Below, in pieces: positions 1-6,828 of a stretch of DNA of 9,504 nucleotides (within the stretch, counting starts at the first letter, position 1; each line of letters starts with the position of its first letter). Origin of the DNA: Pseudomonadota bacterium (GTDB lineage Bacteria > Pseudomonadota > Alphaproteobacteria > Rhizobiales > Devosiaceae); assembly GCA_023427545.1 (NCBI GenBank), contig JAEZBF010000175.1:1-9504 (forward strand), written 5' to 3'. The notes under the pieces were generated by a model. It saw nothing but the letters and a program-made list of their open reading frames with translations. It did not search any database and was not told where the DNA came from. The position numbers and the translations under genes were made by a program.

Positions 1-548
1 TTGAGGTCGCCCGCCTTGTACTGCGTCAGCCCGAGCGCCTCGCGCGCGGAATTGCGCATCGGGTTGCCCTCGATGAGCAGTCCGCCTACGCGCTGCTGCA
101 CGGCGGGAACGTCGCCCTTGTCGACGAGCAGGTTGGCCCCGAGCACCAAAGCGAGGTCGCGCAGATGCTGATTGCTCTCGCTCGTCGCCAGCGCGTCGTA
201 GGCAGCGATCGCTCCGGTGGTGTCGCCCTGGCGCGCCAGCAGCGCCGCCTCGCGAAACCGCGCCAGGGTGGGATAGCCGCCCGAGCCCGACGCTTCGACA
301 TCGTCGAGAGCCTTCTGCGCCGCGGGGATGTCGCCCTTCTCTGCCGCTTCGAGGGCGACATAGAACTGGTCCGACGAGCGCGAGGCGTTCGAACTCTGCC
401 ACCAGCGCCAGCCTTCGTTGACCGCCACCGCAAGCACGACCAGCACCGCCGCACCGATGATGTAGGGGCCGAACGTCCGCCAGAAATTCCGCATGCGGTC
501 GCCGCGGAGCTCTTCGTCGACTTCGCGGAAAATGGTCTCGTTGGACAT
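1..548 (-). CDS. Membrane-anchored TPR / YfgM-like protein (3' end outside window)
   Basis: An open frame starts at the ATG at 548-546 and runs off the left edge, showing 182 residues with no stop. The protein begins MSNETIFREVDEELRGDRMR, then has one hydrophobic segment at about residues 28-45 (FGPYIIGAAVLVVLAVAV), followed by an Ala-rich helical region with TPR-like helix pairs (for example AALLARQGDTTGAIAAYDAL at about 101-120). This layout, a short cytoplasmic tail, one membrane helix and a TPR-type domain, matches the YfgM/ancillary SecYEG translocon subunit family. Known members are inner-membrane proteins with a periplasmic domain that associate with the Sec translocon and periplasmic chaperones. 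In many alphaproteobacteria this gene precedes bamB and der, so those may follow beyond position 1; that is inference. The Shine-Dalgarno is weak (AGGG only three bases before the ATG). Family call is good; exact function is inferred. Confidence 0.82.
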   Translation of the reverse strand, partial: MSNETIFREVDEELRGDRMRNFWRTFGPYIIGAAVLVVLAVAVNEGWRWWQSSNASRSSDQFYVALEAAEKGDIPAAQKALDDVEASGSGGYPTLARFREAALLARQGDTTGAIAAYDALATSESNQHLRDLALVLGANLLVDKGDVPAVQQRVGGLLIEGNPMRNSAREALGLTQYKAGDL

Positions 549-753
549 AGGCCCTGGTCAGCTCACCCTGAAAATCGGCGGCACCATAGTGGTGAGCCTT
601 CTACAATGCAAACGAGCCGGCGACGCGTTCATCCGGCCCGCGAAGCCGCGCGAAGATTCCCATTAACCACAGCGGGTTAAGCACGCGTCCGTGAGTTGAC
701 CCGCAGTTCCACCGCTCGCAACCATCTACCTGGATCAATCCGTGAGGGCCAAG
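549..753. promoter_or_regulatory. Divergent intergenic region with candidate regulatory palindrome
   Basis: This 205-base stretch separates the divergent TPR and L,D-transpeptidase genes, so it should carry both promoters. It holds an inverted repeat TTAACC-ACAGCG-GGTTAA (663-680), with a GATTC site, the GANTC target of CcrM methylase, just upstream (655-659). TTAACC resembles the half-site of the alphaproteobacterial regulator CtrA, but the spacing is not the classical TTAA-N7-TTAA. A TTGACC hexamer at 696-701 could be the -35 element for the transpeptidase; no clear -10 was seen. Near the TPR gene there is a 7-bp inverted repeat (561-567 with 591-597) and a nested CACCA/TGGTG repeat (582-586, 590-594), either of which may be chance. 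No small gene was supported here. Confidence 0.4.
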
Positions 754-1176
754 ATGTTGCGTCGCATTCTGATCTTCCTGTTCCTCGCCTTCTGCGCGGC
801 TCCGGCTTTGGCCGCCTCGCCGCTCTCGATCACCGTCGATCTGTCGCAGCAGAAGATGACCGTGAGGATGTACGGCGACGTCGCCTATGTCTGGCCGGTC
901 TCCACCGGCAGGAAGGGCTACCGCACGCCGACCGGCAGCTACCGTCCGGTCCGCATGTACCAGGAGTACTACTCCAAGAGGTACGACGATGCGCCGATGC
1001 CCTACTCGATCTTCTACAGCGGGGGCTTTGCCATCCACGGCACGCCGCACATCAAGTCACTGGGCAAGCCCGCCTCACACGGCTGCGTGCGGCTGCATCC
1101 CGAGAATGCCGCGCTGCTCTTTGAGCTGGTCCAGGAATTCGGACGCGGCAACACCAGCATCCGGATCAAGAGCTAG
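754..1176 (+). CDS. Secreted L,D-transpeptidase (YkuD domain)
   Basis: This encodes a 140-residue protein, which is small for the family: a signal peptide plus one catalytic domain. Residues 1-20 (MLRRILIFLFLAFCAAPALA) are a typical Sec signal peptide with cleavage expected after ALA. The YkuD signature is clear: IHGTPH (94-99, with His95 and His99) followed by SHGCVRLHPENA (108-119), with Cys111 as the catalytic nucleophile. Family members act in the periplasm, where they cross-link peptidoglycan through meso-diaminopimelate (3-3 links) or attach proteins to it; the substrate here cannot be told. The ATG at 754 is preferred because GAGGG (744-748) sits five bases before it. A GTG at 742 would add four residues but lacks a good ribosome-binding site and would overlap this one. 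The stop at 1174-1176 lies two bases from the convergent guaA stop. Confidence 0.93.
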   Translation: MLRRILIFLFLAFCAAPALAASPLSITVDLSQQKMTVRMYGDVAYVWPVSTGRKGYRTPTGSYRPVRMYQEYYSKRYDDAPMPYSIFYSGGFAIHGTPHIKSLGKPASHGCVRLHPENAALLFELVQEFGRGNTSIRIKS

Positions 1177-1178
1177 CC

Positions 1179-2750
1179 CTACTCCCACTCGATCGTGCCG
1201 GGGGGCTTGCTGGTCACGTCGTAGACGACCCGGTTGATGCCGCGCACCTCGTTGATGATGCGCGTCGCCGTGCGGCCCAGGAAGGCCATGTCGAAGGGAT
1301 AGAAGTCCGCGGTCATGCCGTCGACCGAGGTCACCGCCCGCAGCGCGCAGACGAACTCGTAGGTGCGCCCGTCGCCCATCACACCGACCGTCTGGACCGG
1401 CAGCAGCACGGCGAACGCCTGCCAGATCTTGTCGTACTGGCCGGACTTGCGGATCTCGTCAAGGTAGATCGCATCGGCCTGCCGCAGGATGTCGAGCTTT
1501 TCGCGCGATACGCCACCGGGCAACCGGATCGCAAGGCCGGGTCCGGGGAAGGGATGGCGGCCGACGAACTTGTCGGGCAGCCCGAGCTCGCGTCCCAGCG
1601 CCCGCACCTCGTCCTTGAACAGCTCGCGCAGCGGCTCGACCAGCTTCATGTTCATGCGGGCCGGCAGCCCGCCGACATTGTGGTGGCTCTTGATCGTCAC
1701 CGAAGGGCCGCCGGAATATGAGACACTCTCGATCACGTCGGGATAGAGCGTGCCCTGCGCCAGGAACTCGGCCCCGCCGATCTTCTTGGCCTCTTCCTCG
1801 AAGGTCTCGATGAACAGCCGGCCGATGGTCTTGCGCTTGGTCTCGGGGTCGCTGCCGCCCTCAAGCGCGTCGATGAACTGCTTGCTCGCGTCCACGTGGA
1901 CCAGCGGAATGTTGTAGTGGTCGCGGAACATCGTCACGACCTCCTGCGCCTCGTTGAGGCGCATCAGCCCGTGGTCGACGAGGATGCAGGTCAGCTGGTC
2001 GCCGATCGCTTCATGGATCAGCACCGCGGCAACGGAGGAATCCACGCCCCCCGAGAGCCCGCAGATCACCCTGCCCTTGCCCACCTGCGCCCGGATCTTC
2101 TCGATCGCACGCTGGCGGTAGGCGCCCATTGTCCAGCTCGAGGGGATGCCGCAGATCTTGTGCACGAAGTTGGCGAGCAGCTTGCCGCCGTCCGGGGTGT
2201 GCACGACCTCCGGGTGGAACATCGTGGTGTAGTGCCGCCGGTCCTCGTTCACCGCGATGGCGAACGGCGCATTCTCCGAGGTCGCAACGACGCGGAAGCC
2301 CTCGGGCAGCTCGGTGACGCGGTCGCCGTGGCTCATCCACACGGGGTAGCGCTGGCCGATCTCCCAGACGCCCTCGTAAAGCGCGCTCGGCTCGTGGATG
2401 TGCACATCGGCCCGGCCGAACTCGCGGTTGTGCCCGCCCTCGACCTTGCCGCCCAGTTGCAGCGCCAGCGTCTGCTGCCCGTAGCAGATCGCGAGAATCG
2501 GCACGCCGGCATCGAACACGGCATGCGGTGCGCGCGGCGAACCCTCGTCGATGACCGAGGCCGGTCCGCCCGAGAAGATCACACCGCGCGGCTTCATCGC
2601 GAGGAACGCGGCATCGGCCGACTGGAACGGGTGAATCTCGCAATAGACGCCAGCCTCCCGAATTCGCCGCGCGATCAGCTGGGTGACCTGCGAACCGAAA
2701 TCGATGATGAGGATGGAGTCCTGCGGCGGAGCGGAACCGGGGGCTGTCAT
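1179..2750 (-). CDS. guaA: GMP synthase (glutamine-hydrolysing)
   Basis: GuaA makes GMP from XMP, glutamine and ATP, the last step of guanine nucleotide synthesis, in the cytosol. The 523-residue length fits the family (about 510-530). The N-terminal class I glutamine amidotransferase domain (about 12-200) has the nucleophile in LAICYGQQ (Cys89) and the His-Glu pair in FHPEVVH (His179, Glu181). An ATP-pyrophosphatase domain follows with the PP-loop SGGVDSS (233-239), and KSHHNVGG at 354-361. The C-terminal dimerisation/XMP domain has GRHPFPGPGL (397-406) and ends in KPPGTIEWE. The start at ATG 2750-2748 places DSILIIDFGSQVTQLIARRI at residues 11-30, as in other GuaA proteins. The frame stays open upstream to about 3419, but that stretch is antisense to the DUF1349 gene and resembles nothing in GuaA. 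No Shine-Dalgarno is visible before the ATG. Confidence 0.98.
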   Translation of the reverse strand: MTAPGSAPPQDSILIIDFGSQVTQLIARRIREAGVYCEIHPFQSADAAFLAMKPRGVIFSGGPASVIDEGSPRAPHAVFDAGVPILAICYGQQTLALQLGGKVEGGHNREFGRADVHIHEPSALYEGVWEIGQRYPVWMSHGDRVTELPEGFRVVATSENAPFAIAVNEDRRHYTTMFHPEVVHTPDGGKLLANFVHKICGIPSSWTMGAYRQRAIEKIRAQVGKGRVICGLSGGVDSSVAAVLIHEAIGDQLTCILVDHGLMRLNEAQEVVTMFRDHYNIPLVHVDASKQFIDALEGGSDPETKRKTIGRLFIETFEEEAKKIGGAEFLAQGTLYPDVIESVSYSGGPSVTIKSHHNVGGLPARMNMKLVEPLRELFKDEVRALGRELGLPDKFVGRHPFPGPGLAIRLPGGVSREKLDILRQADAIYLDEIRKSGQYDKIWQAFAVLLPVQTVGVMGDGRTYEFVCALRAVTSVDGMTADFYPFDMAFLGRTATRIINEVRGINRVVYDVTSKPPGTIEWE

Positions 2751-2846
2751 GGCGGGGAAATAGAGGCAGAACCGCAATTGCGCAAGCAGGCGCGCCTTGC
2801 CCGGCCCCTTCGCCTGCACCAGAGTGGTCCCAGGGAGAGGATCGCA
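2751..2846. promoter_or_regulatory. Divergent guaA / DUF1349 promoter region
   Basis: These 96 bases must carry the start signals for guaA (minus) and the DUF1349 gene (plus). On the guaA side there is no purine-rich Shine-Dalgarno: the bases before the ATG read CTCTATTTCCCCGCC. A weak promoter-like pair, TTGCGC (2785-2780) and TATTTC (2762-2757) with a 17-base spacer, would put transcription start on the A of the guaA ATG. Each hexamer matches only three of six consensus positions, so this is tentative. On the plus strand a strong ribosome-binding site, AGGGAGAGG (2832-2840), serves the DUF1349 gene. Confidence 0.4.
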
Positions 2847-3425
2847 ATGCCTAAGATCGATGCCGAACGCTGGATCAACCCGCCGCCATTTACGAGCCGC
2901 GATGCCGGGGTTCTGCGCGTCACCACCGGCCACGAGACCGACTTCTGGAACAACACCTTCTACGGCTTCCGACACACCAACGGTCATTTTCTTGCCACCG
3001 AGGTGACAGGCGACTTCAGCCTCAGCCTGACCTTTTCCGCCCCCTATACGCGCCTCTACGACCAGGCCGGAGCCATGCTGCGGGTCGACGACGACAACTG
3101 GCTCAAGTGCGGCGTGGAGTTCACCGACGGGCAGAAGCACTTCTCCGTCGTCGTCACGCGCGATGACCAATCCGACTGGTCGGTCATGCCCCTCCCGGGC
3201 GCCGCCGAAGCCCCGGTGACGCTGCGCCTCACCCGTCACGGAGAAGCCCTCCGCGTGCAGGTCGAAGAGGGCGGCAGCTTCCGCCTCGTCCGTCTCGCCT
3301 TCCTGCGGATGCCCGACACGGTCGAAGCCGGCCCGATGTGCTGTTCGCCCACCGGCTCGGGCCTCGAGGTCACGTTCAGCCGGATCGGCTTCGCCGAACC
3401 GATCCCCCGTGACCTTCACGCGTGA
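2847..3425 (+). CDS. DUF1349 domain-containing protein
   Basis: The product is 192 residues long. It matches the DUF1349 family (COG3506 type), small cytosolic proteins predicted to adopt a concanavalin A-like jelly-roll fold. Recognisable parts are FWNNTFYGFRHTNGHF (about 33-48), a strand-rich middle with DQAGAMLRVDDDNWLKCGVEF (starting near 72), the family stretch FSVVVTRDDQSDWS (about 98-111), and a closing segment with GPMCCSPTGSGLEVTF. No signal peptide or membrane segment is seen. The molecular function of the family is unknown; a yeast relative was linked to enolase regulation by name, but I would not transfer that. The start is well supported by AGGGAGAGG six bases upstream. The gene sits inverted between guaA and tspO and converges on tspO with 12 bases between the stop codons. 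It is probably transcribed alone. Confidence 0.9.
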   Translation: MPKIDAERWINPPPFTSRDAGVLRVTTGHETDFWNNTFYGFRHTNGHFLATEVTGDFSLSLTFSAPYTRLYDQAGAMLRVDDDNWLKCGVEFTDGQKHFSVVVTRDDQSDWSVMPLPGAAEAPVTLRLTRHGEALRVQVEEGGSFRLVRLAFLRMPDTVEAGPMCCSPTGSGLEVTFSRIGFAEPIPRDLHA

Positions 3426-3437
3426 GGGTGGCCCGCC

Positions 3438-3920
3438 TTAGTTCAGCAGGCCGATGCTGAGGTTGAGCGTCGAGGCGAAGGCGACCCAGACGAGGTAGGG
3501 CACGAACATCAGCGCCGACGCCCTGTCCTCGCGCCAGCTGCTCCAGATGAACCCGATGATCGTCAGCAGCACGCCGATGATGATCGCGAACGCCGGCCAC
3601 ACCAGGTGCAGGCCGAACCACACCGGCGACCACGCCCAGTTGAGGATCATCTGGGCGATCCAGAAGCGCATCGCGGTGCCGGTGGGCGCCCGCAGTGCGG
3701 TGCGCCAGCCCGCGATGGCAATCAGGACGTAGAGGACGAACCACACCGGTCCGAACAGCCAGTTTGGCGGGTTGAACGGGGGCTTGCGCAGGCCCGCATA
3801 CCATTCGCCCGGCGCGGTCATGTAGCCGATGACTCCGCCGACGCCGATCACCAGCGCGAGGAAGACAACCAACAGCAGGATCGAGCTGGGGCGGCGTGGG
3901 TTTGCGGTCAGGGTGCTCAT
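3438..3920 (-). CDS. tspO: TspO/MBR family membrane protein
   Basis: The 160-residue product is a TspO (translocator protein / peripheral benzodiazepine receptor) homologue. Five hydrophobic segments are visible, starting at about residues 13, 57, 86, 106 and 137. Family signatures are WYAGLRKPPFNPPNW (40-54), LNWAWSPVWFGLH (93-105) and the C-terminal PYLVWVAFASTLNLSIGLLN (141-160), which covers the cholesterol/porphyrin-recognition region. Bacterial TspO proteins bind tetrapyrroles such as protoporphyrin IX; in Rhodobacter TspO lies in the outer membrane and modulates pigment gene expression in response to oxygen. Whether this organism makes bacteriochlorophyll cannot be seen here. The 15 N-terminal residues before the first helix are longer than in minimal homologues but plausible. 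It lies 37 bases downstream of the rsmB-type gene and is probably the last gene of a guaB-rsmB-tspO transcript. Confidence 0.95.
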   Translation of the reverse strand: MSTLTANPRRPSSILLLVVFLALVIGVGGVIGYMTAPGEWYAGLRKPPFNPPNWLFGPVWFVLYVLIAIAGWRTALRAPTGTAMRFWIAQMILNWAWSPVWFGLHLVWPAFAIIIGVLLTIIGFIWSSWREDRASALMFVPYLVWVAFASTLNLSIGLLN

Positions 3921-3957
3921 GTCCCGAGCAACGGCCGGGCGCCCGCTAAAGTTTCAC

Positions 3958-5256
3958 CTAAGTCGCGGCCTTGCGGATCAGCGAGACGTAAAACCCGTCC
4001 GTGCCGGTCGCTTGGGGCGAGAGCGCCATGCCCCCGCCAGCGGTGAACCGCGGCAGCGGAACGCCTTCGCCCAGGGCCGCACTCCACGCCGTTCGGGCAT
4101 CCGCCAGCTCAAGTCCCGGCTGGCCGGCAAGTAGAGCCGCGACCTGCTGGTCGTTCTCCTCGGGAAATATCGAGCAGGTGATGTAGACCAGCACGCCGCC
4201 AGGCCGGAGATACCGCGCGCCCTCGGCGAGGATCGCCGCCTGCTCGCCCAGCCGCGTCGCGAGCTGTTCGGGCGTCAGCTTCCACTTTGCGTCCGGCCGC
4301 CGCCGCCAGGTGCCCGAGCCGGTGCACGGCGCGTCGATCACCACCCGGTCCATCCGGCCCGCAAGGTCGTCCAGCGCGCCGGGATTTGGCGGACGGACCT
4401 GCACGTTACGCGCACCATTGCGCTTGAGCCGCTCGTAGATCGGCGCGAGCCGGTTGCGATCCAAGTCGTGGGCAAAGAGTTGCCCCTTGTTCTCCATGGT
4501 CGCCGCCATGGCGAGCGTCTTGCCCCCTGCTCCGGCGCAGAGATCGAGCACCTGCTCGCCGGCCCGCGCGCCGGCCAGCAGCGCCGCAACCTGGCTGCCC
4601 TGGTCCTGCACCTCGAACCAGCCCTTGAGGTAGCCCTCATCGGTCAGCACGTTCGGCGTCCGCGCATCCCGCGGGCCCGCCGGAATGCCCAGCCCGACCG
4701 GCGAGATTGGGGTCTCCTCCGGCGCAAAGCGCTGCAGCGACTTCAGCACCTTGGCGCGGCTCGATTTCAGCGTGTTCACCCGCAGGTCGAGCGGCGGCCG
4801 CCCGGTCATCGCCCGGCACTCGGCAAGCCAGTCGTCGCCGAACGCCTGCTTGAGCGCCGGCAGCGTCCACTCCGGCACATCGCCGCGCACCCAGTCCGGC
4901 GCGTCGCCCAGCGGGTCGGCCAGGGTAAGACGCGCCATCTCTTCCGCATTGGGCGCCGCAGGGGCGAAACGGTCACCTTCGAATGCTCCGGCAAACCCTG
5001 CCGGGTCCTCCCCCCAGTCCCTCACCGCGACCGACAGCACTAGTGCCCGCGGCGCATCGCTCCCCATCGCCCAGGCGTGCGAGGCCCGTCGCCGCAGCGC
5101 GTCGTAGACGAGGTTGCCGATGGCCGCGCGGTCGCCCGCCCCGGCAAAGCGATTGGCATTGCCCCAGTCCTTCAGCGCCTCGGATGCCGGCCGGTGCCGG
5201 GCGTCGATCGCGGCAAGAACCTCGATGGCGGCGGCGAGCCGTCCCGGCAGCCGCAT
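3958..5256 (-). CDS. rsmB: RsmB/NOP-family rRNA cytosine-C5 methyltransferase
   Basis: This 432-residue SAM-dependent RNA methyltransferase belongs to the RsmB/Nop2/Sun family, whose RsmB members make m5C967 in 16S rRNA. The N-terminal ~130 residues are helical and NusB-like in pattern (GDRAAIGNLVYDALRRR at 41-57), as in RsmB. The Rossmann domain carries motif I, VLDLCAGAGGKTLAMA (236-251), and a SAM-binding acidic loop, AHDLDRNRL (262-270). Both catalytic cysteines are present: Cys311 in DAPCTGSGTWRRRPD (motif IV, enzyme release) and Cys361 in YITCSIFPEEND (motif VI, nucleophile). So the enzyme should be active. The target position is assumed from the family, and other alphaproteobacterial paralogues could modify different sites. 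The ATG at 5256 lies 32 bases after the guaB stop with only a weak, G-rich ribosome-binding region, suggesting co-transcription with guaB. Confidence 0.9.
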   Translation of the reverse strand: MRLPGRLAAAIEVLAAIDARHRPASEALKDWGNANRFAGAGDRAAIGNLVYDALRRRASHAWAMGSDAPRALVLSVAVRDWGEDPAGFAGAFEGDRFAPAAPNAEEMARLTLADPLGDAPDWVRGDVPEWTLPALKQAFGDDWLAECRAMTGRPPLDLRVNTLKSSRAKVLKSLQRFAPEETPISPVGLGIPAGPRDARTPNVLTDEGYLKGWFEVQDQGSQVAALLAGARAGEQVLDLCAGAGGKTLAMAATMENKGQLFAHDLDRNRLAPIYERLKRNGARNVQVRPPNPGALDDLAGRMDRVVIDAPCTGSGTWRRRPDAKWKLTPEQLATRLGEQAAILAEGARYLRPGGVLVYITCSIFPEENDQQVAALLAGQPGLELADARTAWSAALGEGVPLPRFTAGGGMALSPQATGTDGFYVSLIRKAAT

Positions 5257-5288
5257 CAGTCCGCCACCCGCCCGAGCACCCGCACGGC

Positions 5289-6791
5289 CTAGTTCGCCCC
5301 GCGATAGTTAGGCGGCTCGCGCGTGATCTGCACGTCGTGCACGTGGCTCTCGCTTAGCGCCGCGCCGGAGATCTTGACGAACACCGCGTTGTCGCGGAAC
5401 TCGCGCAGGTCGTGCGCGCCCGTATAGCCCATCGCCGCCCGCAAGCCGCCGGCGAGCTGGTGCAGCACGTTGCCCACCGGCCCTTTGTAGGGCACCTGCC
5501 CCTCGATGCCCTCGGGCACCAGCTTGAGGCTGTCGTTCACCTCCTGCTGGAAGTAGCGGTCCGCCGAGCCGCGCGCCATCGCCCCCACCGAGCCCATGCC
5601 GCGGTACGATTTGTACGACCGGCCCTGGTAGAGATAGACCTCGCCCGGGCTCTCGTCGGTGCCCGCCAGCAGCGAGCCGATCATCGCGCAGGAGGCGCCG
5701 CCCGCCAGTGCCTTGGCGAGATCTCCTGAGAACTTGATTCCGCCGTCGGCGATCACCGGCACGTCGTTCTTGTCGGCTTCCTCTACGCAGGACATCACCG
5801 CCGCAAGCTGCGGCACGCCGACGCCCGCGACCACGCGCGTGGTGCAGATCGAGCCCGGCCCGATCCCCACCTTGATCGAATCCGCGCCGGCATCGATCAG
5901 CGCCCGCGTCGCCTCGGCAGTCGCCACGTTCCCCGCGACGATCCGCGTCGAGTTGCTCTCGCGCTTCACCCGCTCGACGGCGTTCGCGACGTGCACCGAA
6001 TGGCCGTGCGCGGTGTCGATCACCAGCAGGTCCACCCCCGCCTCGATCAGCGCCAGTGAGCGGGCGAAACCCTTGTCGCCCACCGTCGATGCCGCCGCGA
6101 CCAGCAGCCGCCCCTGCCCGTCCTTGCTCGCGAACGGGTTGAGGCTCGCCTTCTCGATATCCTTGACGGTGATCAGCCCCACGCACTGGCTGTCGTCGTC
6201 GACCACCAGCAGCTTTTCGATCCGGTGCGCGTGCAGCAGCCGCTTCGCCTCGTCCTTGCTGACGCCGTCGCGCACCGTCACGAGGTTCTCGTGCGTCATC
6301 AGCTCGGAAATGCGCTGGCGCTCGTTGCTCGCGAAGCGCACGTCGCGGTTGGTCAGTATGCCCACCAGCCTGCCCGTCACCCGTCCCCCGGCCCCGCCGT
6401 TGGCGACCACCGGAATCCCCGATATGCGGTTGGCCCGCATCAGCGCCAGCGCGTCGGCGAGCGTTGCGTCGGGCCCGATGGTGATCGGGTTGACCACCAT
6501 GCCGCTCTCGAAGCTCTTGACCTGCCGCACCTGCTCGGCCTGCTCCGCGGGCTCGAGGTTGCGGTGGATGACGCCCAGCCCACCGGCCTGCGCCATCGCG
6601 ATGGCCATGCCGCTTTCGGTCACGGTATCCATCGCCGAGCTCAGGATCGGCAGGTTGAGCGCGATGTCGCGCGTCACCCGGCTGCGGATGTCGACGTCGG
6701 TCGGCAGCACGTCGGAGCGGGCGGGCTGCAGCAGCACGTCGTCGAACGTGAGCGCGGCGTCGCCGGTGATGGAACTGATGATCCTGGCCAA
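5289..6791 (-). CDS. guaB: Inosine-5'-monophosphate dehydrogenase
   Basis: GuaB oxidises IMP to XMP with NAD+, the first committed and usually rate-limiting step to guanine nucleotides, in the cytosol as a tetramer. The 500-residue product has the usual order: start of the TIM barrel (TFDDVLLQPARSDVLP, 15-30), two CBS domains inserted at about 100-215 (Bateman module, adenine/guanine nucleotide sensing), then the rest of the barrel. The catalytic loop is GIGPGSICTTR (309-319) with Cys316; the phosphate-binding segment is ADGGIKFSGD (348-357); the mobile flap holds SYRGMGSVGAM (395-405) and the Arg-Tyr dyad in DRYFQQ (411-416). The start codon is TTG (6791-6789), chosen because GGAAAGGAAG lies five bases before it, the family N-terminus begins there, and an in-frame TAG at 6878-6876 closes the frame upstream. 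The leader can fold over the start region (see 6795-6870). Confidence 0.98.
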   Translation of the reverse strand: MARIISSITGDAALTFDDVLLQPARSDVLPTDVDIRSRVTRDIALNLPILSSAMDTVTESGMAIAMAQAGGLGVIHRNLEPAEQAEQVRQVKSFESGMVVNPITIGPDATLADALALMRANRISGIPVVANGGAGGRVTGRLVGILTNRDVRFASNERQRISELMTHENLVTVRDGVSKDEAKRLLHAHRIEKLLVVDDDSQCVGLITVKDIEKASLNPFASKDGQGRLLVAAASTVGDKGFARSLALIEAGVDLLVIDTAHGHSVHVANAVERVKRESNSTRIVAGNVATAEATRALIDAGADSIKVGIGPGSICTTRVVAGVGVPQLAAVMSCVEEADKNDVPVIADGGIKFSGDLAKALAGGASCAMIGSLLAGTDESPGEVYLYQGRSYKSYRGMGSVGAMARGSADRYFQQEVNDSLKLVPEGIEGQVPYKGPVGNVLHQLAGGLRAAMGYTGAHDLREFRDNAVFVKISGAALSESHVHDVQITREPPNYRGAN

Positions 6792-6794
6792 GGC

Positions 6795-6828
6795 GGCTTC
6801 CTTTCCGATCGGCGGAAAAACGGAAGCC
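6795..6828 (-). promoter_or_regulatory. Hairpin sequestering the guaB ribosome-binding site
   Basis: In the minus-strand transcript GGCTTCC (6828-6822) pairs with GGAAGCC (6801-6795), and after a three-base bulge GTT, TTTCCG (6818-6813) pairs with CGGAAA (6807-6802) around a five-base loop CCGAT. That is 13 base pairs, all Watson-Crick. The 3' arm contains the entire Shine-Dalgarno and ends three bases before the TTG, so the folded form should block translation initiation. There is no T-run after the stem, so it does not look like a terminator. The regulatory role is inferred. Confidence 0.55.
6797..6806 (-). promoter_or_regulatory. guaB Shine-Dalgarno sequence
   Basis: GGAAAGGAAG on the minus strand, five bases (CCGCC) before the TTG. 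It is the strongest ribosome-binding site in the window and decides the non-ATG start. All ten bases lie inside the 3' arm of the hairpin at 6795-6828. Confidence 0.8.

Noticed and set aside
561..597. GCTCACC/GGTGAGC inverted repeat as a structured leader of the TPR gene
   Set aside because: Seven pairs across a 23-base loop, with no extension and no link to the start codon, is easily chance in this base composition.
742..753. GTG start for the L,D-transpeptidase
   Set aside because: The GTG lies inside the ribosome-binding sequence of the ATG at 754 and has no good site of its own; the signal peptide reads well from 754.
2751..3419. A 223-residue N-terminal extension of guaA (frame open to 3419)
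   Set aside because: It is antisense to a well-supported DUF1349 gene with its own ribosome-binding site, has no GuaA similarity, and the GuaA family N-terminus fits the ATG at 2750.
1896..3425. A 509-codon plus-strand frame across guaA and DUF1349
   Set aside because: The part up to 2846 is the complement of guaA and reads as low-complexity Arg/Asp/Ala/Val-rich shadow typical of high-GC genes. Only the section from 2847 is real.
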